Source: RGIG8050 sp045588915
GTDB taxonomy: Bacteria > Bacillota > Clostridia > Christensenellales > UBA1242
Assembly: GCA_045588915.1 (NCBI GenBank)
Contig: JAZNFA010000008.1
Coordinates: 1-64,000, forward strand
Direction: 5' to 3'
Length of the DNA: 64,000 bases
Below, piece after piece: positions 45,964 to 55,346 of the stretch. Made by a program: the position numbers and the translations under genes. Positions within the stretch are counted from its first letter, which is position 1, and the number at the start of each line of letters is the position of its first letter. Under the pieces are notes generated by a model. The model searched no databases and had not been told where the DNA came from. It saw nothing but the letters and a program-made list of their open reading frames with translations.

Positions 45964-46870
45964 ATGCTCCTATTAGGGGATAGGCAAAATTAATAATTGT
46001 ATTAAAACCTAAGAAAGAACAAAAAAAAGTAAGTATGCAAATTCCGGCGATTCTAAACGGTGGTCGGAATTTTTTCTTGGGTAGTAAATTCGCTAAACGC
46101 TGGTTAATGGCAAATAATGCCGTGTATTGGCTTGTTAAAATAGCAAACAATATCACAATTACTGTGATAAAGTTCGGAGAAGCAGTTAATAGTGGAATAG
46201 AGGCATTTTGCGTGTGAGTGTTTTTTATTGTAGTTAAAATGAATTCAACTAAGATAGTTATGATTAAAGATGTAAAAAATCCAGCACTCAGTATGGTATG
46301 ACGTTTATGACGTTTTGCTGCGGCTTGAATGAGTTCAGGGAAAACAAAACAATTTAAACCAGCATACAGAAAAGCCCAAATGAAACTTGTGGGTATGTGT
46401 TGCCAATTTGTCAATATTTTGGGTTGTATAAATATATGTGGTAATGCTGTGCTGATAATTAAAACAATGATAATCGCGACAATATAAGTGTTAAAGCGTG
46501 ATAAATGTTGAAAACCGAATAAAACAATTATGAAACTAATTACGAGTGAAGTAATCGTCATACCAATATTCATTAATGAATTTATGCCTGCCGTCATTGC
46601 TGTAAAGAGAATAAAATAAATCAGTATAAAAAAAACGTCACTAATTTTACTAAAAAGTTTATTTGTTGTTTTTATTTGTGTTTGTTTGTTAGTGGAAGGG
46701 TAATTAAGTAGCACTTGTAAAGTTATGACGACAAACATTGTTAATCCAATAATGAGACTAATGCACCAAATAGGTAATTCGAATTTACCAAAAAAAGTAA
46801 TAATTTCAGCACCTGTGGCAAAACCAGCGCCAATGACAGAGCCTAAAAATAACATTACTACTTCAATCAT
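45923..46870 (-). CDS. YkvI-like membrane transporter
   Basis: 315 residues, about ten membrane segments. The first has GSVIGAGFATGAEI, the YkvI family (APC-superfamily transporter fold) signature. Substrate unknown. I start at the ATG at 46870, since this places the signature near the N-terminus and GGAG lies 12 bases upstream; an ATG at 46897 is the alternative. It overlaps the end of the TPR gene by 8 bases, so the two are cotranscribed. Confidence 0.75.
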   Translation of the reverse strand: MIEVVMLFLGSVIGAGFATGAEIITFFGKFELPIWCISLIIGLTMFVVITLQVLLNYPSTNKQTQIKTTNKLFSKISDVFFILIYFILFTAMTAGINSLMNIGMTITSLVISFIIVLFGFQHLSRFNTYIVAIIIVLIISTALPHIFIQPKILTNWQHIPTSFIWAFLYAGLNCFVFPELIQAAAKRHKRHTILSAGFFTSLIITILVEFILTTIKNTHTQNASIPLLTASPNFITVIVILFAILTSQYTALFAINQRLANLLPKKKFRPPFRIAGICILTFFCSFLGFNTIINFAYPLIGAFTCVFLLFSCLKS

Positions 46871-47228
46871 CTTTGTCGTTATCTCCGTTGTCGGCAAAAA
46901 GTTTCACCACAGTGATGTTATTCTTTATTTTTGTGTTTTGTTTTTCTTCTAAGTGGTTATACATAATACCTACCATAATTGGTGGCAGGTAAGAACCTTC
47001 TTTAATTAGGGCACGATATATTTGTGTACTTTTTTCATAATTACCTAAAGCTGTGTAACATTTGGCAATGAAGATTCCAATAGCGCTTTGTTGTGCTTTG
47101 GTTTTGGCATATTTTTGTGCAAGTTTGGCTTCGGTTAGTGCTGTTGTAAGATTTTTATTGCTATATTCATGTTCAGCACGGGCAACATAATATTCCCAAC
47201 CATCATATAAATCACAAATTGTGCCCAT
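46863..47228 (-). CDS. TPR-like repeat protein
   Basis: 121 residues, helical. Two or three tetratricopeptide-like helix pairs (AEHEYSNKNLTTALTEAKLA, KCYTALGNYEKSTQIYRALI) indicate a protein-interaction role. No other domain is seen. The ATG lacks a ribosome binding site and is preceded by TATACA, so it may be leaderless. It overlaps the transporter gene, perhaps a functional pair. Confidence 0.65.
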   Translation of the reverse strand: MGTICDLYDGWEYYVARAEHEYSNKNLTTALTEAKLAQKYAKTKAQQSAIGIFIAKCYTALGNYEKSTQIYRALIKEGSYLPPIMVGIMYNHLEEKQNTKIKNNITVVKLFADNGDNDKDD

Positions 47229-47317
47229 ATCAATGTATATCGTTCACTCGTAAAATTTATTGCTTGAATCTTAGAAAAGTGGTAACCTTATATCATATAT
47301 ATGGAGGAAAATAAGAA

Positions 47318-48340
47318 ATGGCATTATTAAAAAATATTGAATGGAAAGATAATTCAAACAACGTTTTGATTCATAAGTACGATATGAAGGACGATTACAT
47401 TTCAAAAGGTTCTGTTTTAACTGTACGTGATGGTCAAAATGTTGTATTTGCTACACAAGGTAAAATGGCAGATGTATTTTTACCAGGTTATTATAAATTA
47501 GATACGAAAAGTATTCCTGTGCTTACTAAATTGATGTCTTGGAAGTATGGTTTTCAAAACCCTTTCCGTAGTGATGTTTATTTTGTTTCGACAAGACAAT
47601 TCACTAACCAAAAATGGGGAACACCAAATCCAATTACAATTCGTGATAAAGAATATGGTGCAGTTCGTGTTCGTGGTTTTGGTACATATAGTTTCCGTGT
47701 GAAAGATGCGTATGTCTTTTTAAGTGAATTATCTGGTTCAGGACAATCTTTTGTTACTGAAGATATTACCGACCATTTACGTAGTGTTTTAATTTCAGGC
47801 ATTACCGATGCAATTGGCGAAAGTAACTTATCGATTTTGGATTTTGCTGCAAACTTAGATGAATTAGGTGATCGTGTTAAAGCAAGTTTAAGCGAGCATT
47901 TCAAAAGCATTGGTTTGGAATTAGTTAAATTAACTATTGAAAACTTATCTTTACCCGAAGAATTGGAAAAAGCATTAGATAAAAATACAGCTGCAATGAT
48001 GCGACGTGGTACAACCGATGTTGAAATGCGTTTGGCACAAGCAGATGCTTTACGTGAAGCGGCGAAAAACCCTGGAATGGCTGGTTCAATGCTTGGTGCT
48101 GGTATGGGAATGGGAATGGGTGCAAATATGGGTCGTATGTTTTCCCAAATGAGTGAATCAGAAACAACTAACACAGCTGGTAAAAAATTCTGCCCACAAT
48201 GTGGCGCAAGTGTTGGTGCAAAGGTTAAATTCTGTCCAGATTGTGGTGCTAAGTTAAGTGCTAATAATGCATGTAGTAAATGTGGTGCAGCAATTAAAGC
48301 TGGTTCAAAATTTTGTTCAGAATGTGGAAATAAATTATAA
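47318..48340 (+). CDS. SPFH-domain protein with C-terminal zinc ribbons (YdjI-like)
   Basis: 340 residues. An SPFH/band-7-like domain related to YdjI and the 'virion core' family covers about 1-225. A Gly/Met-rich linker (about 250-275) follows, then two zinc-ribbon units (CPQC...CPDC and CSKC...CSEC). Such proteins are thought to act at membrane domains. TATGGAGGAAAA gives a strong ribosome binding site. The next gene overlaps by one base (TAATG). Confidence 0.8.
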   Translation: MALLKNIEWKDNSNNVLIHKYDMKDDYISKGSVLTVRDGQNVVFATQGKMADVFLPGYYKLDTKSIPVLTKLMSWKYGFQNPFRSDVYFVSTRQFTNQKWGTPNPITIRDKEYGAVRVRGFGTYSFRVKDAYVFLSELSGSGQSFVTEDITDHLRSVLISGITDAIGESNLSILDFAANLDELGDRVKASLSEHFKSIGLELVKLTIENLSLPEELEKALDKNTAAMMRRGTTDVEMRLAQADALREAAKNPGMAGSMLGAGMGMGMGANMGRMFSQMSESETTNTAGKKFCPQCGASVGAKVKFCPDCGAKLSANNACSKCGAAIKAGSKFCSECGNKL

Positions 48341-49404
48341 TGTCAACAGTAAACGAAACCGGTGTAACGCAAAAGTGTGAAAAATGCCATGGTGATTTGG
48401 TTTTTGATGCGCAAAACCAAGTTTTGATGTGTCAAAAATGTGGTAATGCTTTATTAGTGACTGATCAAGGCGGTAACCTTGAAAAATCTTTTAGTGAATT
48501 ACTAATGAATGCACCAACTTGGCAAAAAGATGCTTCTGTTTTTCAATGTCAACATTGTGGTGCAAAGAGTATTATTTCTAAATTTGATATTGTTGCTGAA
48601 TGTGATTACTGTGGTGCGAATAATATTAATGAAATTAAAGAAATTCCTGGTGTGCGTCCTGATGCCGTTGTTTTATTCAATTTAAGTAAAGAAGAAGTAC
48701 AAAAAAAAGTGCATACTTGGTTGTCAAAACGTTATTTTGCACCAAATGATTTTAAGCAAATGGTTGCAAATCGTCAATTACACGGTGTTTATTTTCCTGT
48801 GTTTAATTTTGATGCGTGTGTTGTTACAAAATATAATGGAATTCAAATTGTTTCACATACAGTTTCTGTCGATGTCGATGGTGAAACAGTTACACAAACT
48901 GAAGATTTCCATCATTCATTATACGGTATTGATAAACATATTTTTGATGATATTTTAGTTTTGGCAAACGAAGAAATTACAGCAAAAACCCTTAAATCAT
49001 TGCAGCCATTTGATACCAAAAAAAGTAAACCATTTCAGCAAGCCTATCTTTCTGGATATGGCGTAAGCCAGGCATCCAAAGAACCAACACAAGCTTGGGA
49101 TGATGCAAAACACCAAATGGAAGAAGTGATTCGTGGTAAGATTCAACATCAACATAGTGGGGTACGTATAGTAAATTTAAAACTTGATATGGGAATTACT
49201 AATGTTAAATATAAATATGCGCTTTTGCCGATTTATGTTGGACATACGGAATATAAAGGTAAAAAGTACGAACTTTATGTAAATGGACAAACTGGTAAGG
49301 TTTATGGCAAAACGCCAAAATCTAAATGGAAAGTTTTTACTTTCTTCGCTACGATGGGAACAATTGTTGCAGGACTCGGGATATTGCTTGCTATGTTTTT
49401 ATAA
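48340..49404 (+). CDS. Zinc-ribbon protein with C-terminal membrane segment
   Basis: 354 residues. Zinc-ribbon pairs near the start (CEKC...CQKC and CQHC...CDYC) resemble TFIIB-type ribbons. The middle region is soluble (PVFNFDA, LLPIYVGH), and one membrane segment ends the protein (about 330-352). It is usually found beside SPFH/YdjI-like genes, as here; the exact role is unknown. Confidence 0.75.
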   Translation: MSTVNETGVTQKCEKCHGDLVFDAQNQVLMCQKCGNALLVTDQGGNLEKSFSELLMNAPTWQKDASVFQCQHCGAKSIISKFDIVAECDYCGANNINEIKEIPGVRPDAVVLFNLSKEEVQKKVHTWLSKRYFAPNDFKQMVANRQLHGVYFPVFNFDACVVTKYNGIQIVSHTVSVDVDGETVTQTEDFHHSLYGIDKHIFDDILVLANEEITAKTLKSLQPFDTKKSKPFQQAYLSGYGVSQASKEPTQAWDDAKHQMEEVIRGKIQHQHSGVRIVNLKLDMGITNVKYKYALLPIYVGHTEYKGKKYELYVNGQTGKVYGKTPKSKWKVFTFFATMGTIVAGLGILLAMFL

Positions 49405-49416
49405 ATGCATTATAAT
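49388..49416 (+). promoter_or_regulatory. Leaderless promoter of the small membrane protein gene
   Basis: TTGCTA (49388-49393), 17 bases, TATAAT (49411-49416), 6 bases, ATG at 49423. The promoter lies across the end of the upstream gene. Confidence 0.7.
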
Positions 49417-49422
49417 ACAAGT

Positions 49423-49869
49423 ATGGATAAAAAATTTTTTTCACGTATTTTAATTATTTTAGGCGTTGTCGCTGTTTTAGTACTTTGGTTATTGAAGGAA
49501 ATCCCTGCAACAGCTGAAATGTTTTCTTGGTATTCGGTAGCGTGGGGTGCAACAATTTTATCTGGTGTCGTTGGTTTGAAGTTTTTGTTAGACGGTATCT
49601 TTATGGGAAGCAATGGTGTGATTAGTCGTAAATTTTTAATTTTGCTTGGTGCTGTTTGTTTAATTGGTGCTTTCTTGTGTTTAACATCTGCTATTGTAAT
49701 TCCAAATAATTTAATTATGCCAATTATTGCTGTTGCGTTGGCTGGCGCAATTTTCTTGGGTATAATGGTAACTGGCGCACGTAAATGGGATGGTGCAGAT
49801 AATCAACGTGTCGGTTATAAAAATTATCATCAACGTAAAGCCGAAGAAGAAAAAGCTGAAAAAAAATAA
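49423..49869 (+). CDS. Four-segment membrane protein
   Basis: 148 residues with four hydrophobic segments (about 7-27, 38-58, 68-88, 94-113) and a charged C-terminal tail rich in Lys and Glu. No family is recognised. The promoter spacing sets the start at 49423 rather than an in-frame ATG at 49405. It lies between the zinc-ribbon gene and tRNA-Thr. Confidence 0.7.
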   Translation: MDKKFFSRILIILGVVAVLVLWLLKEIPATAEMFSWYSVAWGATILSGVVGLKFLLDGIFMGSNGVISRKFLILLGAVCLIGAFLCLTSAIVIPNNLIMPIIAVALAGAIFLGIMVTGARKWDGADNQRVGYKNYHQRKAEEEKAEKK

Positions 49870-49879
49870 TAATCACTTG

Positions 49880-49908
49880 TTGACATTTTTCTTAAAGTAA
49901 CGCATAAT
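49880..49908 (+). promoter_or_regulatory. Promoter of tRNA-Thr
   Basis: TTGACA (49880-49885), 17 bases, CATAAT (49903-49908); transcription should start about 3 bases before the tRNA. Confidence 0.8.
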
Positions 49909-49917
49909 GTGTTACGT

Positions 49918-49993
<76 letters not shown>

Positions 49994-50000
49994 AAATACG

Positions 50001-50026
50001 AAAGTTCCTTTAATGGAACTTTTTTT
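50001..50026 (+). terminator. Terminator after tRNA-Thr
   Basis: AAAGTTCC pairs with GGAACTTT around TTTAAT, followed by TTTT. Confidence 0.9.
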
Positions 50027-50064
50027 ATGCCTAGAATTGAAGCTTTCTTTAAAATAAATAAAAT

Positions 50065-50093
50065 TTGCGTTATCAGGTTATAATTGGTATAAT
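50065..50093 (+). promoter_or_regulatory. Leaderless promoter of the extracytoplasmic protein gene
   Basis: TTGCGT (50065-50070), 17 bases, TATAAT (50088-50093), 7 bases, ATG at 50101. The -35 TTG is in frame with the gene. Confidence 0.8.
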
Positions 50094-50100
50094 TATTGAT

Positions 50101-51687
50101 ATGGCTAAATTTCTTACTAAAAAAATGGCGTTAATATTGTTAACCGTTGTTGTCGCTGCAAGTGGTATTATTTGGGCGATTGTCGCAAATATTGATCCCA
50201 AATTTAATTCAGGTATCAAAAACATTCCTGCTGGCTTAGTTGTTTCTGGTAATGGCACAGCATCAGTTTTGGTAGATGATTATCTGTACTTTGTTGGCGA
50301 CAGTATTGCAACGTCAGAAATTAAATATGGCGATAATGAATACTTCGCACACGGCAAAATGATGGATGCAGGTATTTATCGTATGAAGTTAGTCGATGGA
50401 CAACCAAACTTAACTTATGAATACGATAATACTTCGACGAATGACCAAGGCGAAAAAATTAAATTACAACCGGGCGATGAAGGCTATAACACAAAAGTTG
50501 TTGGCGTAAAAGATTGGGAAGATATTGGCAAGAATGGTTGTAAAATTGAAGCAGTTGTGCCTAAGATTGCTGGACACGACCAAACGGCAATGTGGGTTTT
50601 TGGTAAACAATTGATATATGTTTCACCACATAACCGATATGATAATCGTGGTAACTTATTGTCTGACTATTTAGATTTTTTCCGAGTTGATTTGGACGGT
50701 AAAAATCATACTTTAATCTACACAACGGAATGTGCTGATTTGACTACTGAAAATTTTACTGTTTGGGCCGATAGCGCTGATAGTATTTATTTATTAGTTC
50801 ACGAAGTTGAAAAAGATGCGACTGAAGGTACAATTAAAAAAATCAATGTTAAAGATAAGAAAGTTACAACCATTGACGAAAAAGTTAATGACGTTGTTTT
50901 CCCGAGTGCTAATTATTATACTCAAAATACCAACGAGACTCTGGATAAAGTTTACGGTGGCGTAATGAGTTACGTTTATTATACCAAAGCGCGTGAAGAT
51001 AATTTTATGGGTAATTTATTGTATCGTTATGCAATTAAAGGTGATGAAGCCGAATTACTTGCCAGTGAAGGTGGTGCAGAAAAAGGCACAACATTTAAAC
51101 CTTTGGCAGTAACACCTTTACAAAATGGTAACGCACAATTCGTTTTTTCGGCTACAGTCAAAAATGCGACCACAACAACCGGTTTCGGTCTATGTCAAAT
51201 TAACGAACATAATTATGTTGATTATACTTATGTGCAACCTGAAGAAACGTGGGGAATTAAAGAAGACGCTAACATCCAAATTTATGCAAACAGTTATTGT
51301 ACAATTGATAGTAAGTTATATCGCTATACTGTCGATGGTACAGAAATGATTTTTGACGGACAGTCTTTATATGACAACGTTGAAAAAGTTCTTGCCGTCT
51401 ATGGTGATGTTATCTATATCCAAAATGGTACAACCGTTGTCAAGGTCAGACCAACCGGCAGCACAACCAACATTGAAGTTGTGCCGGAAACGGTTACCGA
51501 CGATACTGTTACCGAAGAAGGTTCGGAAACCGAAACGCCAGCACATACCATCACATTGCCAATTGCCGTATTGTATCAACCACACGGAAATACCGGTGAC
51601 CCAATGGTCTTTGTCCAAGATGCATCACACATTCGGTTATATACCGAAAATGGCAAAGTCAACTATTTGAAGTTTAAACAATCGTAA
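50101..51687 (+). CDS. Membrane-anchored extracytoplasmic protein, possible beta-propeller
   Basis: 528 residues. A signal anchor (about 7-29) is followed by an exterior domain with recurring strand-turn units (DDYLYFVGDS, QLIYVSPHNR, DSIYLLVHEV, GDVIYIQNG), which suggests a DUF5050-like beta-propeller. A Thr/Glu-rich linker lies near 465-495. No catalytic motif is seen. Role unknown; sensing or binding at the envelope is an inference. Confidence 0.65.
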   Translation: MAKFLTKKMALILLTVVVAASGIIWAIVANIDPKFNSGIKNIPAGLVVSGNGTASVLVDDYLYFVGDSIATSEIKYGDNEYFAHGKMMDAGIYRMKLVDGQPNLTYEYDNTSTNDQGEKIKLQPGDEGYNTKVVGVKDWEDIGKNGCKIEAVVPKIAGHDQTAMWVFGKQLIYVSPHNRYDNRGNLLSDYLDFFRVDLDGKNHTLIYTTECADLTTENFTVWADSADSIYLLVHEVEKDATEGTIKKINVKDKKVTTIDEKVNDVVFPSANYYTQNTNETLDKVYGGVMSYVYYTKAREDNFMGNLLYRYAIKGDEAELLASEGGAEKGTTFKPLAVTPLQNGNAQFVFSATVKNATTTTGFGLCQINEHNYVDYTYVQPEETWGIKEDANIQIYANSYCTIDSKLYRYTVDGTEMIFDGQSLYDNVEKVLAVYGDVIYIQNGTTVVKVRPTGSTTNIEVVPETVTDDTVTEEGSETETPAHTITLPIAVLYQPHGNTGDPMVFVQDASHIRLYTENGKVNYLKFKQS

Positions 51688-51704
51688 AAACCACTAAAAT
51701 TCGT

Positions 51705-51733
51705 TTGACAGCATTTTATTGGTATAATAAACT
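51705..51733 (+). promoter_or_regulatory. Probable promoter of the VirB2-like gene
   Basis: A consensus TTGACA (51705-51710) is 17 bases from TAAACT (51728-51733). A perfect TATAAT (51723-51728) is also present but only 12 bases from that -35, so the exact -10 is uncertain. Confidence 0.45.
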
Positions 51734-51771
51734 AAAAATAGTTAAAAATAAAAAAGGAGAAAAACAAAAAA

Positions 51772-52059
51772 ATGAAATTAAAACCAATGGCAGATTTAAG
51801 TGAAACTAATTTGGATAACATTATTGATAAGATCAATGGTGTTATTAGTGCTGGCTTGGGTATTTTAACAGCAGGTACAGTTATTTTGGCAATTTTCATT
51901 GCATTTAAATTCTTTACGGCTGATGATGATACCAAACGTAAAAATGCAAAATCACAATTGATTTATTGTATCATTGGTGTGATTGTTTTGATTGCTTTGT
52001 TAATCCTTGCTCCACAAGTAACAACTTTAATTGAACAATCATTGGCGAAGAAATCATAA
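51772..52059 (+). CDS. VirB2/TrbC-like two-segment membrane protein
   Basis: 95 residues. Two membrane segments (about 24-47 and 64-86) are joined by a short charged loop, KFFTADDDTKRKNAKSQL, the layout of VirB2-type pilins (where the loop is commonly G-D-rich and KxA-containing). It is not a confident homologue; no other type IV secretion gene lies nearby. AAGGAG precedes the ATG by 12 bases. It has its own promoter and a strong terminator and should be well transcribed. Confidence 0.55.
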   Translation: MKLKPMADLSETNLDNIIDKINGVISAGLGILTAGTVILAIFIAFKFFTADDDTKRKNAKSQLIYCIIGVIVLIALLILAPQVTTLIEQSLAKKS

Positions 52060-52071
52060 AAATTTTAAAAC

Positions 52072-52099
52072 AAAAAACACGGCGCACGCCGTGTTTTTT
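52072..52099 (+). terminator. Terminator after the VirB2-like gene
   Basis: A 12-bp perfect stem (AAAAAACACGGC with GCCGTGTTTTTT) around GCAC. The symmetrical A and T runs would also allow action on the minus strand. Confidence 0.92.
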
Positions 52100-52117
52100 C
52101 TTTGCATATATAACGAT

Positions 52118-52882
52118 ATGCAATCAATTACCAAGGCAATCATAACGGCGGGTGGGTATGCCACCCGTTTTTTGCCAATTACCAAAGCCGTCCCGAAAGA
52201 AATGTTACCATTGGGCGACAAACCCGTCATTCATTACATTTTACAAGAATTACAAGACGCCGGCATTACCGATGTTTTAATTTTAATTGGTCGGGGTCGT
52301 GAATGTTTGATGAATTATTTGGACAAAAATTACGAAGTTGATGATTATTTGCAACGACGGATGACGGAAACACAAGATGCCGTCCCCGTTGTCAAAACCA
52401 CTAATTTTTTTCAAGGATTAAATTTATATTTTCGGCGTGTGCCGTTGCCACAGGGCGTTGCCGATTGTGTAAAATATGCCAGCAGTTTTGTTGGCGATGA
52501 ACCTTTTGTTTTGGCATACTGTGATGATGTTTTCTTTGAAGCGAATCCGACACGTGAAATGTTGGATGTTTATGCGAAAACCGGTCAACCAGCCTTGATT
52601 GCGTCGACAGTCAATTGGCAAGATGCACATCGCTACGGTATCATTACCAAAGACGGACAAATCATCGAAAAGCCACAAAAACCGACCAGTAATTTGGTGG
52701 CTGTGGGGCGATATTTGTTGCCGTCCGGTTTTTGTCAAAATTTAGGCAATGATATTGTGCAAGGGCTGAACCAAATTCCACACAAAAACATTATAGTGAC
52801 CAAAGCGAAACATTTTGACACTGGTAATAAATTTGGTTTTTTAGAAGCTTTTAATTATGTAATGTCAAACATCGAGATATAA
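52118..52882 (+). CDS. galU: UTP-glucose-1-phosphate uridylyltransferase
   Basis: 254 residues; GalU is normally 280-300. The nucleotide-binding KAIITAGGYATRFLPITKAVPKEMLP is clear (residues 6-31), with CDDVFFEANPTR and the VGRYLLPS segment later. It makes UDP-glucose for cell-surface polymers. The ATG lacks a ribosome binding site and follows a TATATA run, so it may be leaderless. Codons rich in GCC, CCG and GTC differ from neighbouring operons. Confidence 0.9.
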   Translation: MQSITKAIITAGGYATRFLPITKAVPKEMLPLGDKPVIHYILQELQDAGITDVLILIGRGRECLMNYLDKNYEVDDYLQRRMTETQDAVPVVKTTNFFQGLNLYFRRVPLPQGVADCVKYASSFVGDEPFVLAYCDDVFFEANPTREMLDVYAKTGQPALIASTVNWQDAHRYGIITKDGQIIEKPQKPTSNLVAVGRYLLPSGFCQNLGNDIVQGLNQIPHKNIIVTKAKHFDTGNKFGFLEAFNYVMSNIEI

Positions 52883-53428
52883 TTTTTCACAAAACTGAAT
52901 TTCATAATCAACATATTGACGATAAGCTTCAATCATTTGTAAAACCAATTTTTTGGCTTGGCTGTGCGTTAAGTTTTCACGGTCATATTCGATATCAATT
53001 TGGTAACCGAGAATTTCCAAACTGTTGCGATAGAAATCCAAAAAAAGAGGGTAGCAACTTTGTTCGGTCGTACCTAATGCTGTGAAAGCATTGACAGCAT
53101 TGATTAAAGCTTGTGGTGCTTGTTCCACGAAATCTAAATGTAATAATGCATCGGCAAAACTGCAAGCCAAGTAATAACGGTGAATATCTTTGGCCAATGT
53201 ATACGGCGCAACCAAAACATTGATACCGGTCACAGATTGTCCCGAAATGGTAAACTCTGCCACGGTAAACAAACCACAAGATGCTGCAAATTTAGCTTTG
53301 GGACGAAATACGCCTTTAATTGTACGCCATTGTAAACCTTTGCCGGTAAAAATAGCTAAACGAGCATCATAGTCGCCACTGCGGACTATTTTAACAATGA
53401 TACCAACTTCGACAAATGTTTCACGCAT
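52865..53428 (-). CDS. recO: RecO-like DNA repair protein
   Basis: 187 residues; RecO is usually 230-260. The N-terminal OB-fold pattern (GIIVKIVRSGDYDARLAIFTGKG, then IKGVFRPKAK) and the helical C-terminus with LFLDFYRNSLEILGY fit RecO, but the zinc finger of longer forms is missing. It would load RecA in gap repair. The ATG at 53428 has only a weak TAAACT nearby. It converges on galU with an 18-base overlap. Confidence 0.7.
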   Translation of the reverse strand: MRETFVEVGIIVKIVRSGDYDARLAIFTGKGLQWRTIKGVFRPKAKFAASCGLFTVAEFTISGQSVTGINVLVAPYTLAKDIHRYYLACSFADALLHLDFVEQAPQALINAVNAFTALGTTEQSCYPLFLDFYRNSLEILGYQIDIEYDRENLTHSQAKKLVLQMIEAYRQYVDYEIQFCEKLYLDV

Positions 53429-53530
53429 ACAATCACAGTTTACCGTAAATAATAAGATTATGGAACTGAAAGATATGTTATGGCAATTGTTTACAACAAC
53501 TGGCGAAATTGGTTATTACAATCTTTACAT

Positions 53531-53558
53531 TGCATTGACTGAAAAAAAACGTTAATAT
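53531..53558 (+). promoter_or_regulatory. Leaderless-type promoter of lepA
   Basis: TTGCAT (53531-53536), 16 bases, TAATAT (53553-53558), 6 bases, then the GTG start at 53565. Confidence 0.55.
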
Positions 53559-53564
53559 ATATAT

Positions 53565-55346
53565 GTGAAACACATTCGGAACTTTTGTATCGTCGCACAT
53601 ATTGACCACGGCAAGTCGACTTTGGCTGACCGTTTGTTGGAAATTACAAATACTGTGGCAAAGCGTGATATGGAAGCTCAACTTTTGGACAGTATGGAAT
53701 TGGAACGTGAACGTGGTATTACCATTAAATTAACGCCGACCAGAATGCTGTATCAATACAAAGGCGAAGAATACGTTTTGAACTTGATTGATACACCCGG
53801 ACACGTGGATTTTACGTACGAAGTTTCGCGTTCTTTGGCTGCGTGTGAAGGCGCAATTTTGATTGTTGATGCGACGCAAGGTGTGGAAGCGCAAACTTTA
53901 TCGAATGCATATCTTGCCATTGATAATCATTTAGAAATTTTACCTGTTATCAATAAAATTGATTTACCTGCCGCGAATGTTGAAGCTGTCCGTACCGAAA
54001 TCGAACAAGTCATTGGTGTTCCGTCTGGTTTGGCACCGGCAATTTCGGCGAAAAATGGAACTAACATTGACCAAGTCTTAGAACAAGTTATCGAATTACT
54101 GCCGGCACCGACAGGCGACGTTAATCAACCTTTAAAAGCACTTTTGTTCGATTGTTATTATAATAATTTCTTAGGCGCTGTTTGTTTGGTGCGTTTGTTT
54201 GATGGCAAAGTTAAAGTTGGCGACAAAATCAAAATGTTGGCAGCGAATAAGGAATTTGAAGTCACCGAAGTTGGTTTCTTTACACCGAAGCAAACGCCTT
54301 GTGATGAACTTAGTGCTGGTGATGTTGGTTATCTCTGTGCCAGCATTAAAGCCGTTAGTGAGATTAAGATTGGTGATACGATTACATCGGCAGAAAACCC
54401 TTGTGCGGCTCTGCCTGGCTACAAGGAAGTTCTTCCTGTTGTTTTTACGGGTATTTATCCAATCGCTGGTGATAAATATGGCGAACTTAAAGATGCTTTG
54501 GAAAAATTAAAACTGAATGATGCCAGCCTAGAATTTACTAAAGAAACTAGTACGGCATTAGGTTTTGGTTTCCGTGTTGGCTTTTTAGGCCTTTTGCATA
54601 TGGAAATTATCACAGAACGTTTGGAACGCGAATTTAATTTAGATATTATTACAACAGCTCCCAGTGTTAGCTACATTGTCCACACGGTGGACGGCCGTAC
54701 TTTGAATGTTTCTAATCCCAGTAATTTACCAAAACCTGCTGAAATTGATTACTATGAAGAACCAATTGTTAACTTAAAAATGTGGACGCCACCAGAATAC
54801 ATTGGTGCGTTGATGGATTTGGCAACCAATAAGCGTGGCATTTTTGTTGATATGCAGCATCTGGAAAATAATCGTACTTTACTGAATTTTAAAATTCCAC
54901 TGAACGAGATTGTTTATGATTTCTTTGACCGTATGAAAAGTTGCAGTCACGGTTATGCTAGTTTGGATTATGAGCCTGCTGGGTATCAAACATCCAAGTT
55001 GGTTAAAATGGATATTTTATTGAATGGCAAAATTTGTGATGCCTTATCTTTGATTGTGCACGAATCTGTCGCATACACTAAGGGCAAAGCTTTGGCAGAA
55101 CGTTTGAAAGACATTATTCCCAGACAAATGTTTGAAGTGCCGATTCAGGCTGCCGTCGGTGGTAAAATTATTGCTCGTGAAACCGTCAAGGCTTTACGCA
55201 AAGATGTTCTTGCGAAATGTTATGGTGGTGATATTACACGTAAAATGAAACTGCTGGAAAAACAAAAAGCCGGTAAAAAGAAGATGCGAATGTTGGGTAG
55301 TGTCGAAGTTCCGAGTGAGGCTTTTGTGGAGATTTTAAAAATCTGA
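53565..55346 (+). CDS. lepA: Elongation factor 4 (LepA)
   Basis: 593 residues, full length. The G domain shows AHIDHGKSTL, ERERGITI, DTPGHVDF and NKID, and the LepA-specific C-terminal domain ends with KMKLLEKQKAGKKKMRMLG. It remodels stalled ribosomes. The start is GTG, with no Shine-Dalgarno. It overlaps the next gene by one base (TGATG). Confidence 0.96.
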   Translation: MKHIRNFCIVAHIDHGKSTLADRLLEITNTVAKRDMEAQLLDSMELERERGITIKLTPTRMLYQYKGEEYVLNLIDTPGHVDFTYEVSRSLAACEGAILIVDATQGVEAQTLSNAYLAIDNHLEILPVINKIDLPAANVEAVRTEIEQVIGVPSGLAPAISAKNGTNIDQVLEQVIELLPAPTGDVNQPLKALLFDCYYNNFLGAVCLVRLFDGKVKVGDKIKMLAANKEFEVTEVGFFTPKQTPCDELSAGDVGYLCASIKAVSEIKIGDTITSAENPCAALPGYKEVLPVVFTGIYPIAGDKYGELKDALEKLKLNDASLEFTKETSTALGFGFRVGFLGLLHMEIITERLEREFNLDIITTAPSVSYIVHTVDGRTLNVSNPSNLPKPAEIDYYEEPIVNLKMWTPPEYIGALMDLATNKRGIFVDMQHLENNRTLLNFKIPLNEIVYDFFDRMKSCSHGYASLDYEPAGYQTSKLVKMDILLNGKICDALSLIVHESVAYTKGKALAERLKDIIPRQMFEVPIQAAVGGKIIARETVKALRKDVLAKCYGGDITRKMKLLEKQKAGKKKMRMLGSVEVPSEAFVEILKI

